A stretch of 64,000 bases of DNA from Velocimicrobium porci (lineage in GTDB: Bacteria; Bacillota; Clostridia; Lachnospirales; Lachnospiraceae). This document shows positions 25,849-35,121 of the stretch, one piece after another. The first letter of the stretch is position 1, and each line of letters starts with the position of its first letter. The translations under genes and the position numbers were made by a program. The stretch lies in the NCBI RefSeq assembly GCF_009696045.1, contig NZ_VUMT01000004.1:1-64000 (forward strand), in the 5' to 3' direction. The notes beneath the pieces were generated by a model, which saw nothing but the letters and a program-made list of their open reading frames with translations, searched no databases and was not told the origin of the DNA.

Positions 25849-26829
25849 CTATGACTCCTCCCTTATGACTGATGTAATTCTAACTGCGTAAGTATCGGAA
25901 GCTGCTCCCGGTAATGCAGTAAACTTATTAATATTTCCAACATATACCTCTAGTTCATCGTCTATCTTTGTATCAAGACGAATAATATCTCCAGGTTGTA
26001 AATTCATAAAATCATTTACGGAAATAACACTTTTTCCTAATATTGCACGAATTGGTACCTTTGCTTTATTAATGATAGATTCAATTGTTTCACGATAGAT
26101 TCCATCATCTTTAACCTGCATTGTCGAATACCAATATTTTGTATTTAATTTGTCTATAACAGGCTCTACACACATATATGGTATACATATGTTCATCAGA
26201 CCTTCAACTGTACCAACTTTTACATTCATTGTAACAATTGCTGTCATCTCGCTTGGCGAAATAATCTGTGCGAACTGATTATTTGTCTCTATTCGCTCCA
26301 AACGTGGAGAAATCTCTGCAACACTTAGCCATGGCTCAACCATTAAATTAATACATGTGTTCAAAATTCTCTCCAATATAATTAACTCAATCTCTGTAAA
26401 ATCTCTCGATTTCTCAAGTGGTGAGCCACCGCCTCCCAGCATACGGTCAACGATAGTATAACCTATATTCTCTGATAATTCAATTACAATATTACCCTCT
26501 AAGGGGGCAAAATTAACAATTCCCAATAACACAGGATTAGACAGGGCATTAGAAAACTCAGAATATGTAATTGCCTCTGAATTCATTACATCAACCTGTA
26601 CATTTTTTCTCAAATATCCTGGAAGATGAGTTGATAACAACCTCGCATAGTGCTCAAAAATAATCTCCAGTGTCCTTAAATGCTCTTTCGAAAACTTGGA
26701 AGGTCTGGCGAAGTCATAATTCTTTACTTGCTTCTCACCTGCATCCTTCATCTCTTCAACATCTAAATCTCCACTATTCAATGCAGCAAGCAGATTGTCA
26801 ATCTCATTTTGCGATAAGACATCGCCCAT
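25849..26829 (-). CDS. fliM: Flagellar motor switch protein FliM
   Basis: A 326-residue C-ring protein with an N-terminal CheY-binding peptide (LSQNEIDNLLAAL), the middle CheC-like domain (with the GGSPL-containing loop near 135) and a C-terminal SpoA domain (about 245-322). It transmits CheY-P binding to the rotor. A 131-base gap with a possible internal promoter precedes it. Confidence 0.96.
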   Translation of the reverse strand: MGDVLSQNEIDNLLAALNSGDLDVEEMKDAGEKQVKNYDFARPSKFSKEHLRTLEIIFEHYARLLSTHLPGYLRKNVQVDVMNSEAITYSEFSNALSNPVLLGIVNFAPLEGNIVIELSENIGYTIVDRMLGGGGSPLEKSRDFTEIELIILERILNTCINLMVEPWLSVAEISPRLERIETNNQFAQIISPSEMTAIVTMNVKVGTVEGLMNICIPYMCVEPVIDKLNTKYWYSTMQVKDDGIYRETIESIINKAKVPIRAILGKSVISVNDFMNLQPGDIIRLDTKIDDELEVYVGNINKFTALPGAASDTYAVRITSVIREES

Positions 26830-26871
26830 TACCTCTCACCTCTCAATCGACTTATGTATAATACTATATTC

Positions 26872-26900
26872 ATTTTAACATAAACTTTCCACAATATAAA
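26872..26900 (-). promoter_or_regulatory. Possible internal promoter before fliM
   Basis: In the 131-base gap between fliL and fliM the minus strand has TTTATA (26900-26895), 17 bases, then TAAAAT (26877-26872) with TG in the extended -10 position. The gap is one of the longest inside the operon. The region is AT-rich, so chance is possible. Confidence 0.4.
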
Positions 26901-26960
26901 GCAGTAAATTACAATATATAGCATAATTTCTGCTTATAATACAAAGGTTAGTAGTTACAA

Positions 26961-27467
26961 TTATTGAAATACAATGTTTCCTAAAGATACACCTACAATA
27001 AAGTCCGAAGAACCAAAGTATTCATTCAATCTGTCTACTAAATCATTTTTCAGTTTTTCCTTATCTTGTGTATCTTTAATTGTATATCCAGATATTACTG
27101 TATCAACAACATCCATAATAGCACTATTTTGTTCCGATAAAATACCGCTTAATTTTTTATAATCTTCAGAAGTTTTATTAATGGATAAAGAAACATAATC
27201 CATTTTACCATAATGGTCCTGACCATCACCACTATCTTTCAAATTAGTAGTCTTTGCTTCCTCGATTTTATAGTACTCAATATTTTCAACATCTACCTTA
27301 GGGGCAGAATCACCAGATAGTTCCAAATCAATAACAGAAGCCACCTGAGAAATAAGCTTATCTGTCCGCTGTGAAGTAGGAACAACCACAAACACTACAA
27401 GTGCGGTCATTATCGTATTCATCAATGTCAATGCCAGAATAATTATTGTTAAGATATTTTTCTTCAT
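26961..27467 (-). CDS. fliL: Flagellar stator-associated protein FliL
   Basis: A 168-residue single-pass membrane protein with an N-terminal helix (about 5-30) and an extracytoplasmic domain whose C terminus ends in FIVGVSLGNIVFQ, a FliL-like end. It sits between motB and fliM, the usual place. FliL helps stator engagement. The sequence is divergent, so part of the call rests on context. Confidence 0.82.
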   Translation of the reverse strand: MKKNILTIIILALTLMNTIMTALVVFVVVPTSQRTDKLISQVASVIDLELSGDSAPKVDVENIEYYKIEEAKTTNLKDSGDGQDHYGKMDYVSLSINKTSEDYKKLSGILSEQNSAIMDVVDTVISGYTIKDTQDKEKLKNDLVDRLNEYFGSSDFIVGVSLGNIVFQ

Positions 27468-27494
27468 TCTCTTCTCTCCTAATCAATACGTGCA

Positions 27495-28313
27495 TCAATC
27501 CACATCGGTATAAATCTTAATTTCTACACGCCTATTTTTTGCCCGGCCTTCCGGAGTATCATTTTTTGCAATCGGCTCATATTCTCCTCTTCCAGAAGCC
27601 TCCAAAGTCTTAGGATCTAAGCCTTTTTTCTCTGTTAAGTATTCAAATACTCTTGTTGCTCTCGCCGTAGACAGCCACATATTACTTCCATATTTAGAAT
27701 TGCTAATTGGAACATTATCTGTATGCCCTTCTACAATAATTAAGTGTTTATCATAAACCTTTAATATATCACCTATTTTATCTAATACAGCCAAAGCTTC
27801 TTTTTTTACTTCATCCGTACCGGTATCAAAAAGAATGGCTCCGCTTAAGCGAATCCTTACATATTGGTTGTTGTCATCCATATTCACTTCAACTGTATCT
27901 GCAACCTTTTTCTTTTCCGTAGCTTCTACCACTTCTTCATACAAAGTTTCTGTCGCTTTCTTTTGCTCTTCTGCTACTTTTTCACGATATTTTGTTTCTA
28001 CATCATTTTCTTCTGACTTCTCACTATCAGCCTGTTGTCCCATCTCATTATAGTATTCGCTTAAATTATCCAATTGGCTAATACCTTGTGAAATCAGTTT
28101 ACCATCCCCAATTGCCTGTGCACCACCATCAAAAATACTAAAATTACTATTAAAAGATGCTGCTATCTCAGCAAAAGCTTCTGCATCAACACTTGAAAAC
28201 GCGAATAGTAATACGAAGAAACACAACAACAAGTTCATTAAATCAGAAAAAGTTGCCATCCACGCCGGTGAACCTCCTCCACCGCCATCACTTTGTTTCT
28301 TTCGTCTTGCCAT
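27495..28313 (-). CDS. motB: Flagellar stator protein MotB
   Basis: A 272-residue stator protein with one N-terminal transmembrane helix. The proton-binding Asp that usually sits in this helix is not evident in the same form (SDLMNLLLCFFVLLFAFSSVD); the Asp in FSDLMN is the likely ion-binding residue. The C-terminal OmpA-like peptidoglycan-binding domain has VEGHTDNVPI and GRGEYEPIAKNDTPEGRAKNRRVEI. Its ATG overlaps the motA stop. The ion (H+ or Na+) cannot be decided here. Confidence 0.95.
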   Translation of the reverse strand: MARRKKQSDGGGGGSPAWMATFSDLMNLLLCFFVLLFAFSSVDAEAFAEIAASFNSNFSIFDGGAQAIGDGKLISQGISQLDNLSEYYNEMGQQADSEKSEENDVETKYREKVAEEQKKATETLYEEVVEATEKKKVADTVEVNMDDNNQYVRIRLSGAILFDTGTDEVKKEALAVLDKIGDILKVYDKHLIIVEGHTDNVPISNSKYGSNMWLSTARATRVFEYLTEKKGLDPKTLEASGRGEYEPIAKNDTPEGRAKNRRVEIKIYTDVD

Positions 28314-29122
28314 TATGCCTCACCGCCTCCTTCATTTCCTTCTCCAACGCTATCTCTATTCGAAGGAGCTAAGAATGATTTCAGTTTTTCCTCAATAACT
28401 CTTGGGTTTTCACCTGCCTGAATAGACAACAGCCCTTCTACCATAACCTCCTTGATACGGATCTCAGCAGCACTGTTATCTCTTAGTTTATTTGCTACCG
28501 GAGTACAAATCCAGTTTGCAATCAATGAGCCATAGAATGTTGTAATTAAGGCGGTTGACATGTTAGGTCCTACGGATGCCATATCCTCTAATTCCTTTAA
28601 CATGTTAATCAGACCAATCAGAGTACCAATCATACCCCAGGCAGGTCCCATTGCAGCCATACGATCCCAAAATCCAGCACTGCTTGCATGTCTTTCTTCA
28701 ATACAAATCAATTCTGTTTCCAAAATACTTCTAACCAGCTCTGGATCTGTACCATCAACAATTAATAAAATTCCTTTTTTTAAAAATTCATCTTCAATTC
28801 CATTTGCCGCTTCTTCTAGTGCCAATAATCCTTCTTTTCTGGCAACATTTGATAAATTAATTATATTATTAATTGTTTCTCCCTCATTAAAATTCTGTGT
28901 TTTCATAATCATTCCAATTGATTTTAATGAATTAATAAATCCCGGTATTCCATGGGCCTGGGTTAACATACAGGCTAACGTACCACCAAATGTAATAAGC
29001 ATGGATGGAACATGGAGAAAATCCATAATTACAGAAAACGATTTACCAAATACCATACCAAAAATCATCAAGCCAAAGCATATTACCAATCCTAACAAAG
29101 ATGCTATATCCAAAATCTCCAC
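28313..29122 (-). CDS. motA: Flagellar stator protein MotA
   Basis: A 269-residue stator protein with four transmembrane helices: two near the N terminus and two around GFWDRMAAMGPAWGMIGTLIGLI and MSTALITTFYGSLIANWICTPVANKL. The large cytoplasmic loop between them contacts FliG. It lies upstream of motB within the main fla/che operon, unlike Bacillus where motAB is separate. Confidence 0.96.
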   Translation of the reverse strand: MEILDIASLLGLVICFGLMIFGMVFGKSFSVIMDFLHVPSMLITFGGTLACMLTQAHGIPGFINSLKSIGMIMKTQNFNEGETINNIINLSNVARKEGLLALEEAANGIEDEFLKKGILLIVDGTDPELVRSILETELICIEERHASSAGFWDRMAAMGPAWGMIGTLIGLINMLKELEDMASVGPNMSTALITTFYGSLIANWICTPVANKLRDNSAAEIRIKEVMVEGLLSIQAGENPRVIEEKLKSFLAPSNRDSVGEGNEGGGEA

Positions 29123-29132
29123 CTACCTAACT

Positions 29133-29330
29133 TTATTTTTCTAATTCTACAAATGAAATCTCTCTCCGATATCTGATAACTTTATCACGAATTTCCTTCC
29201 TGCTTTCCTTCACTATTATTTTCTTGCCAGAAGTTAAAGTGATAACAGTATCTGGAGTTTCTTCCACAATCTCTATCAACTCAGCGTTTACTGTTATTTT
29301 CGAATCATTCATTTTCGTTACTTCAATCAT
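29133..29330 (-). CDS. flbD: FlbD family flagellar protein
   Basis: A 65-residue FlbD family protein (IEVTKMNDSKITVNAELIEIVEETPDTVITLTSGKK pattern; small beta-rich domain). FlbD proteins of Gram-positive bacteria and spirochaetes lie between flgE and motA, exactly as here. This is not the Caulobacter transcription factor of the same name. Biochemical role unclear. Confidence 0.88.
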   Translation of the reverse strand: MIEVTKMNDSKITVNAELIEIVEETPDTVITLTSGKKIIVKESRKEIRDKVIRYRREISFVELEK

Positions 29331-29465
29331 ATGTACCTCTCTATTTTCCTATTATATCTAAAATAATTCACTTTTTCAATAAGTCCCATAAAAAATTTTC
29401 TTTTTTCTACATATTTTTATCTTTTTTCCATAAACTCTGAATATCCTCTGAAAAAGAATAAAGGA

Positions 29466-29515
29466 AGAGCAAACAGCAGACGACGAAAAATTATTTCGTT
29501 CCTACTGTCCGCTCT
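29466..29515 (-). terminator. Hairpin between flgE and flbD, possible attenuator
   Basis: About 10 bases after the flgE stop the minus strand can form a long imperfect stem: agagcggacag pairs with ctgtttgctct using G-U pairs, plus an inner acgaaa/tttcgt stem. A T-rich stretch follows (29465-29445), but not a clean T-run. It could be a partial terminator or an mRNA-stabilising hairpin that raises hook protein output relative to downstream genes. Confidence 0.5.
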
Positions 29516-29524
29516 AACTATGAA

Positions 29525-30997
29525 TTAACGTTTCAAATTAATCAATTCTTCTAATAAAGTATCTGATGTTGTAATAATTCTTGAGTTTGCCTGAAAACCT
29601 CTCTGAGTTGTAATCATTTGTGTAAATTCACTTGATAAGTCAACATTAGACATTTCTAAAACACCTGTTGATAATTTGCCGCCACCTGTTGTAATATCCT
29701 CACCAATACCATCAAACTCACCTGAGTTTTGTGTTTGTGCAAACATGCTGTTACCAACTGATTCCAAACCAGATGGATTAGCAAAACTTGTTACTGCAAT
29801 CTGTCCCAATAGTTTTTCCGTACCATTGTCATATGTACCATAAATCTTTCCGGCTGTATCAATCTTAACACCTGTCATATTACCTACCGGAAGTCCGGCA
29901 CCTTCATTATTATTATTTTTGTCACCTTTTGTGGATGTCACAGAAGACGTTCCACTTGTGGCAAACTGTGTTAAAGAAGACATTCCGATTGCAATTCCAT
30001 TATATGCGTTTGCAGCTACACCTGTTGGTAAAAACTCATTATTTGTAGTTGTAATTTTTAAATTCATTGCAGTTGCACCTTTAGCACCCTGTGCCGGTGC
30101 TTTTCCAACATAAGAAAATGTACCATTGGAAGGATTAAATTTTAAAGCATTCTCCGCTGTACCTGTAGTCTTTAAACTATCTGTTGTCGCATCATAAGTG
30201 TAAGTAAGCCCTCCGAAAGTAACTGATGTACCAGCTACAGCTGTTTTTTTACCATCTGCACCTACTGCATAGAATATAGATTCATCTTTTGCATTCACAA
30301 TATCTGTTAACGTCACTGTATAGTTACCTGCTTTTGCGTCTGCAGAACTGGCTGCCTTAATTGCAATTTTTGCAGTATAACTGTTACCAAGATTATCATA
30401 AAAACTTACCTGAACCGGTACACCTTTTCCGTCAGTCAGCTGACTATCCATAGAATCAATGTTACCTGTAATCGTAGCCTTTGTTGTAAGCTCCGGATTT
30501 GCATACAAATTTTCTGCTGACATTACTTTTAAAGCAGATACTTGTGATTTTAAAATATTTCCATTCGAATCTACCTGCCATCCCATTACGGTTGCCCCTG
30601 TAGATGTACATAAAGTACCGGCAGCATCCACATTAAACGCTCCGCTCTTTGTAAAATAATTTGTTCCACCACTATTTACAATAAAGAAAGAATCTCCACT
30701 AATCATAACATCAAATGGATTGTCTGTTCTTTGCGCTCCACCGGTTGTCGTAATACTTGTTGTAATCGAAGCTAAATTCGAACCAAGACCAATCTGCATT
30801 GCATTCTGACCCGCAGCACCGGTTGCAGCATTTGGTCCTGTAGCTGCTTGGGTTGTTTGATAAAAAATATCAGAAAAATTTACATTGCTGGATTTAAATC
30901 CAACTGTATTTACGTTTGCAATGTTATTACCAATAACGTCCATTTTTGTCTGGTGAACTTTAAGTCCGGATACACCAGAGAACAATGATCTCATCAT
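29525..30997 (-). CDS. flgE: Flagellar hook protein FlgE
   Basis: A 490-residue extracellular hook subunit. The conserved N terminus (SLFSGVSGLKVHQTKMDVIGNNIANVNTVGFK) and C terminus (ending with NVDLSSEFTQMITTQRGFQANSRIITTSDTLLEELINLKR pattern, seen in parts) form the coiled core, and a variable Ala/Thr/Gly-rich centre forms the surface. The start has a strong AAGGAGG site. It is preceded by flgD and the TIGR02530-type protein, and followed by a hairpin. Confidence 0.97.
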   Translation of the reverse strand: MMRSLFSGVSGLKVHQTKMDVIGNNIANVNTVGFKSSNVNFSDIFYQTTQAATGPNAATGAAGQNAMQIGLGSNLASITTSITTTGGAQRTDNPFDVMISGDSFFIVNSGGTNYFTKSGAFNVDAAGTLCTSTGATVMGWQVDSNGNILKSQVSALKVMSAENLYANPELTTKATITGNIDSMDSQLTDGKGVPVQVSFYDNLGNSYTAKIAIKAASSADAKAGNYTVTLTDIVNAKDESIFYAVGADGKKTAVAGTSVTFGGLTYTYDATTDSLKTTGTAENALKFNPSNGTFSYVGKAPAQGAKGATAMNLKITTTNNEFLPTGVAANAYNGIAIGMSSLTQFATSGTSSVTSTKGDKNNNNEGAGLPVGNMTGVKIDTAGKIYGTYDNGTEKLLGQIAVTSFANPSGLESVGNSMFAQTQNSGEFDGIGEDITTGGGKLSTGVLEMSNVDLSSEFTQMITTQRGFQANSRIITTSDTLLEELINLKR

Positions 30998-31087
30998 AAT
31001 TAAATGACCTCCTTAAACCTATTCCATGTCTTCCTTTTCTGTCATTCAAAGGAAAATGCCTCCATAAGGTCCAGCATCTTACACGGA

Positions 31088-31498
31088 TTAACTGATTACT
31101 GCACCATCAATATTGGTAAATACTCCCTCTTCTGTGTCATTTACTGCTGTTACAACGGTATTATTTTTTATATTTACAATAAATGCCAGATTATCTACCA
31201 TCACAAGAGATTCCCTAATACCTTTTTCTCTTGCTTTATTCGTCCCATTCTCTAGCCTCTCAAGCTGTGCCTTTGTCAAATCAATATGTCTGCTTGCCAG
31301 CCGTTGATTCGCATGCTTTGAAAACTTTAACTCTCCTAGGCCTTCTGATGCCTGTTTATTCTTTAATATCTCACTGAAGGAACCTTCCTTGTTTCCACTG
31401 CTTGACTGTGTTCTACTTTGCGACTTTGGTCGAATATTAACAACTTGCCCGGCCATCTGCTCAATAGAAGAGAATTTGTTCTGTGAAATATTCATCAT
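31088..31498 (-). CDS. TIGR02530-type flagellar operon protein
   Basis: A 136-residue protein with a Ser/Gln-rich N terminus and a conserved C-terminal half (LKFSKHANQRLASRHIDLT, then MVDNLAFIVNIKNNTVVTAV). This matches the small flagellar operon protein family found between flgD and flgE in Firmicutes and spirochaetes. It may act with hook assembly. The ATG at 31498 follows AAGGTGG at 5 bases; the in-frame GTG upstream is less likely. Function not established to my knowledge. Confidence 0.82.
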   Translation of the reverse strand: MMNISQNKFSSIEQMAGQVVNIRPKSQSRTQSSSGNKEGSFSEILKNKQASEGLGELKFSKHANQRLASRHIDLTKAQLERLENGTNKAREKGIRESLVMVDNLAFIVNIKNNTVVTAVNDTEEGVFTNIDGAVIS

Positions 31499-31552
31499 AT
31501 CATCCACCTTCTAAATCAATACACGTCAATTGCTTCCCTGCTTTTCATTTAT

Positions 31553-32368
31553 TCAGCTTTTATCTGTCTCCCCTGATTCCTCCTGTTTGGAATCTTCACC
31601 TTCAGATTTTTCTGGCTTATTACCAGTAATACTAATTGTAACCTTATCTCCTATCGCAGTCTGATATGGATCATTAAACACAAATGCAATATTGTAATTT
31701 CCTGCTTCTAGATTTGAAAATGCTTTTTTGTCAATTTTCAGAATAATCTTGTTACCTGACTCGTCATCCTTATTTTTCTCATAACTCAAATATTTTGAAT
31801 CAATAACCTTACCATTAATAACAACTGCAACCATGGATGCTTTGTAGTCGTCTTCACCAAGTGACATATTAATTAATACGTCCTCCGCTTCCTGATGATC
31901 ATATTTTAATGATGCCGCCGGAACACTTGGAAGTTTTTTGGAAACAATATAGCTGCTATCAATTACTGTATACAAATCATCAATTGAATATAAATTGTTA
32001 TCAATAGATAAGAATGTTTTACTTCCATTAACTGTTACATAATCTACAGATCCCTGAATCAACTTTTGATTGCCATTGGAATCTTTAACATTCATAATAA
32101 CTTCTTTTCCTACTAAAGAAAAGGCTTGCGTATTCATTGTCGTCTGATTCAAGTTCTGCATTTGCTCTAATGATGAAAATTGTGCCAACTGAGATACAAA
32201 TTCCGTATCACTTGCCGGATTTAATGGATCCTGATATTTCATCTGTGCAACTAGTAACTGCAAAAATTGGTCTTTTCCTAATTCGCCATTCGACTTTTTG
32301 GTCGTTGTTGTTGCAGATTTTGTCTGTTCTACTTCTCCATTTTTAACCGGAGCTACCAAATCAGCCAT
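31553..32368 (-). CDS. flgD: Flagellar hook cap protein FlgD
   Basis: A 271-residue exported scaffold for hook assembly. The hallmark N-terminal region is [22 protein letters not shown] followed by [15 protein letters not shown] (about 30-72). A C-terminal beta domain follows, and a Ser/Glu-rich acidic tail extends the protein beyond the usual length. It lies between fliK and the TIGR02530-type gene. Confidence 0.95.
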   Translation of the reverse strand: MADLVAPVKNGEVEQTKSATTTTKKSNGELGKDQFLQLLVAQMKYQDPLNPASDTEFVSQLAQFSSLEQMQNLNQTTMNTQAFSLVGKEVIMNVKDSNGNQKLIQGSVDYVTVNGSKTFLSIDNNLYSIDDLYTVIDSSYIVSKKLPSVPAASLKYDHQEAEDVLINMSLGEDDYKASMVAVVINGKVIDSKYLSYEKNKDDESGNKIILKIDKKAFSNLEAGNYNIAFVFNDPYQTAIGDKVTISITGNKPEKSEGEDSKQEESGETDKS

Positions 32369-32393
32369 GGAACCACTCCTTTCTTAAATTATA

Positions 32394-33788
32394 TTAAGCA
32401 GTGTAATCAATACTTCCGCCATTATCCTTTAATACTCTGGCAGCAAGTAATTCTTCTTCTGTTGCTTCCTCTTGGTTCTCGTCTAAAATGCTTAAATCAA
32501 TTTTCCTGCGGTTACTACGGTCTTTGCTCTTTCCAGTATCCTGACTGCCTGTTCCATTTCCAGCCTGTGTATCCTGTTTAAATCCAAACTCAGATACCGT
32601 AACCTCAACAGCTTCTACTTTTAAGCCTTGATTATTAAGATTGTCCTTCAATGTCTGAATCTGACTTTCAATCGCTTCCTTTGCAGCGTGATTTTGAGCA
32701 ATAAAACTTGCTGTCATCTCACCATTTTTTTCAACAACTGTCAAGCTAATTTTTCCCAAATGTTCTGGATTTAATTGCAATTCCATGCTTGTAGATTCCG
32801 GCTTAATTGCTATTTTTATTTGCTCTACTATCTGATTTACAATATCTTTCATTAACTGAGTCTGTTCAAATATCTGCTCCATATTCTCTAAGCCTGAATT
32901 CTGATGAACAGAAAGATTTTGTACAAACGTATCAAGTGGAGTCGCATTTTTCTCTGGCAAAATTGCTCTTTCCTTTTGATTACCCTGAGAATTATTCTCC
33001 TCTGTAGTATTTTCCTTTGTAACAGTAACCGGAATTGTTTCTGTTGCTTCTGAATCTGAAATTCCAGCTTGCGTATCTGACTGTAAATCAGTAAAATCTT
33101 CACTTTCCACATCGGATACCTCTTCGCGTATCTGATGTAACTGCTCTGCTAATGATGAAAGTTCAAATACTTCTTGTTTCGACAAATTCATCTCTTTCTC
33201 TGGCAATTGTTCTAAAAGATTAACCAAATCATTTAACTGCTTTGCTAAATCTTCATTCATTAAGAAATCAACTGGATTATTAAATCCATTAAAATTCAAA
33301 ACAAATTCTTTTAAATTATCAGTATCTAGCAAATCAAAGGCAGTCATTCCTATTGCTTCCAATTGGCTTGTCAGTTCTTCCTGACTTATACCTAGCTCAT
33401 TAGCTACATTTATAAGAATCATTTGCTCTAACTGACTTATTGCTTCTATAACTTCGTCTGGAATAGTTCCTTCTTCTATTTCTAACAAACTTTCATTTGA
33501 ACCATCCACTGTATTTTTCGAAGTTTCAATACTGCCATTGACTGTTGAAACTGATTTTTGCAAAGAGTTGTCCTTTTTACCAATGGAAAACCCCTGCTTT
33601 TCATTAATAGCAGTCTTCTTAGAAGAAGCTTCTTTCCCTGTTCCTGAAATTTCTTTATTCTTCTGAATATTTCTATTCATAAGCATGTCAAAACTATTTT
33701 TACCATCAGAAGCATTTGATATATCCTTCCGGTCAACCGCCGCCATTGCGGTTTCAATAACTGGGATTGCCACTTTAGGTGTCATCAT
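32394..33788 (-). CDS. fliK: Flagellar hook-length control protein FliK
   Basis: A 464-residue exported ruler protein with a long disordered Ser/Asn/Glu/Gln-rich N-terminal part and a C-terminal Flg_hook domain at about 330-410 (STSMELQLNPEHLGKISLTV, then SQIQTLKDNLNNQGLKVEAVEV). It measures hook length and acts on FlhB. A basic and then acidic tail follows the domain. Position before flgD is typical. Confidence 0.93.
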   Translation of the reverse strand: MMTPKVAIPVIETAMAAVDRKDISNASDGKNSFDMLMNRNIQKNKEISGTGKEASSKKTAINEKQGFSIGKKDNSLQKSVSTVNGSIETSKNTVDGSNESLLEIEEGTIPDEVIEAISQLEQMILINVANELGISQEELTSQLEAIGMTAFDLLDTDNLKEFVLNFNGFNNPVDFLMNEDLAKQLNDLVNLLEQLPEKEMNLSKQEVFELSSLAEQLHQIREEVSDVESEDFTDLQSDTQAGISDSEATETIPVTVTKENTTEENNSQGNQKERAILPEKNATPLDTFVQNLSVHQNSGLENMEQIFEQTQLMKDIVNQIVEQIKIAIKPESTSMELQLNPEHLGKISLTVVEKNGEMTASFIAQNHAAKEAIESQIQTLKDNLNNQGLKVEAVEVTVSEFGFKQDTQAGNGTGSQDTGKSKDRSNRRKIDLSILDENQEEATEEELLAARVLKDNGGSIDYTA

Positions 33789-33847
33789 ATATTTTTCCTC
33801 CTTTCTCTTAATATTTCGGCATAACAGCCTCTATGCTATAGCAAAGT

Positions 33848-34645
33848 TTACTGATTGTTCGAAAGTTTTGCCTGCTCTTCCGCATTTATAAGTGACATTT
33901 TCTTTGTAACCTTTGCTGCATATTCTGGTGACATTTCTGCAATAATTGCTGCACTTTGTTCTGTTTTCATATTTTTCAATATTCCACAAACCAAATCCAA
34001 ATCTCCTGTCATAACCTCTAAAATCTGTGCAGCATTGGCAGGTTCCATCTTAGCATAACGTTCTCCCTGTTCTACTAAGCTTTGATCAGCTTGTATCTGC
34101 TCTACAACCTGCTTATATATTTTAGCGGCATTATCAGGGTCAATACTCTCATAGTATGCCTTATATTCCTCAATATCAGGTGCTTTGTCATTGAATACAA
34201 CATTTTCTTCAAACTCTGCTACCCGCTTTTCAAATTCTTTTTGATTATCTTCAAATTCTTTTAACCTAGAATTCTCTGCTTCTAATTCAGAAATATAATC
34301 CGAATTGGCCGTTCCCGAACTGTCCATGGAATCTAATTGAAGCTCTAATTCTTTTATTCTTGCTAAAGCTTCATCTAAAGTACGATAAGTATTTCCTTCC
34401 TCATCTTTATTCTGTGAATTAGGAAGAATCCGATTAACAATTGGCACATCCTTTAGCACAGGAGTCAACACCTTGCTTCCAAATCCACCCACGTCTAATT
34501 TAATTAGTAATGCAAACACGGCAAGCCAAATAATGACTATTACCAAGGCAATTAGAAAAGATACTACTTTATTACCTGCCTTTTCTTTTCCTTCTATATT
34601 TTCTAATTCATCTGCTTCTCTATTTTTTTTATTTTTTCTCGCCAT
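33848..34645 (-). CDS. MotE/YlxF-like flagellar chaperone family protein
   Basis: A 265-residue protein with one membrane helix (about 27-50), a coiled coil (about 88-150) and a C-terminal MgtE N-domain-like helical region (AAKIYKQVVEQIQADQSLV, AAQILEVMTGDLDLVCGIL, AAIIAEMSPEYAAKVTKKM). This layout matches MotE, a chaperone for MotC in some bacteria, and Bacillus YlxF. It lies between fliJ and fliK, as ylxF does. The ATG at 34645 has GAGGA upstream. No MotC gene is seen, so a YlxF-like role is more likely. Confidence 0.8.
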   Translation of the reverse strand: MARKNKKNREADELENIEGKEKAGNKVVSFLIALVIVIIWLAVFALLIKLDVGGFGSKVLTPVLKDVPIVNRILPNSQNKDEEGNTYRTLDEALARIKELELQLDSMDSSGTANSDYISELEAENSRLKEFEDNQKEFEKRVAEFEENVVFNDKAPDIEEYKAYYESIDPDNAAKIYKQVVEQIQADQSLVEQGERYAKMEPANAAQILEVMTGDLDLVCGILKNMKTEQSAAIIAEMSPEYAAKVTKKMSLINAEEQAKLSNNQ

Positions 34646-34646
34646 A

Positions 34647-35099
34647 CTACTGATCCTCACTTGTTTGTCGATACATGAAGCTTACTAATTCATCTACTTC
34701 TTTTCTCTCTTCGTCATTCAATTCCTTTTTAAATTCTTCGAATGCCTTTTCTTTTAGCTTTTCTTGCGTTTTTCGCTCAATCATGGCTTCATTTAATTTA
34801 ATTCGTGCAAGCTCAACCTCATTTTTTGCTGTATTCACAGCAATCATCTGCATCCGAATCTTATATTTTAAAATCTCAACCGAATCTTCCAGTCGTTTAA
34901 TTTCTAAAAGATTTAACTGATTAATAATCCGGTCTGATAGTTCTTTCTCATATAAATTTTTTCTTTTATAAAGTGCTTCTAATTTTTCTTCCTCCAGATC
35001 AAGCTTATGTTTCGCTTCCGCAAAAATATTTTTTGCCTGCTCCTCCAGCTTATACTTAATGGAAAGAATATTTTCCATCCGATACACAAACTTTGCCAT
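34647..35099 (-). CDS. fliJ: Flagellar export chaperone FliJ
   Basis: A 150-residue almost entirely coiled-coil protein (two long antiparallel helices) of the FliJ type, starting MAKFVYRMENILSIKYKLEEQ. It fits into the FliI ring of the export ATPase and contacts FlhA. Located between fliI and the MotE/YlxF-like gene. Low sequence conservation in the family, but context and length agree. Confidence 0.92.
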   Translation of the reverse strand: MAKFVYRMENILSIKYKLEEQAKNIFAEAKHKLDLEEEKLEALYKRKNLYEKELSDRIINQLNLLEIKRLEDSVEILKYKIRMQMIAVNTAKNEVELARIKLNEAMIERKTQEKLKEKAFEEFKKELNDEERKEVDELVSFMYRQTSEDQ

Positions 35100-35121
35100 A
35101 ACATCCTCGTATCATATACTT

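Noticed and set aside
27495-28313. A possible sodium-type stator (MotS/PomB)
   Set aside because: The helix residues that separate proton from sodium stators cannot be judged reliably by eye, so the neutral name MotB is used.
28560-29144. A 194-residue open frame on the plus strand opposite motA
   Set aside because: It is the antisense shadow of motA, has no ribosome site or family signature, and motA on the other strand is fully conserved.
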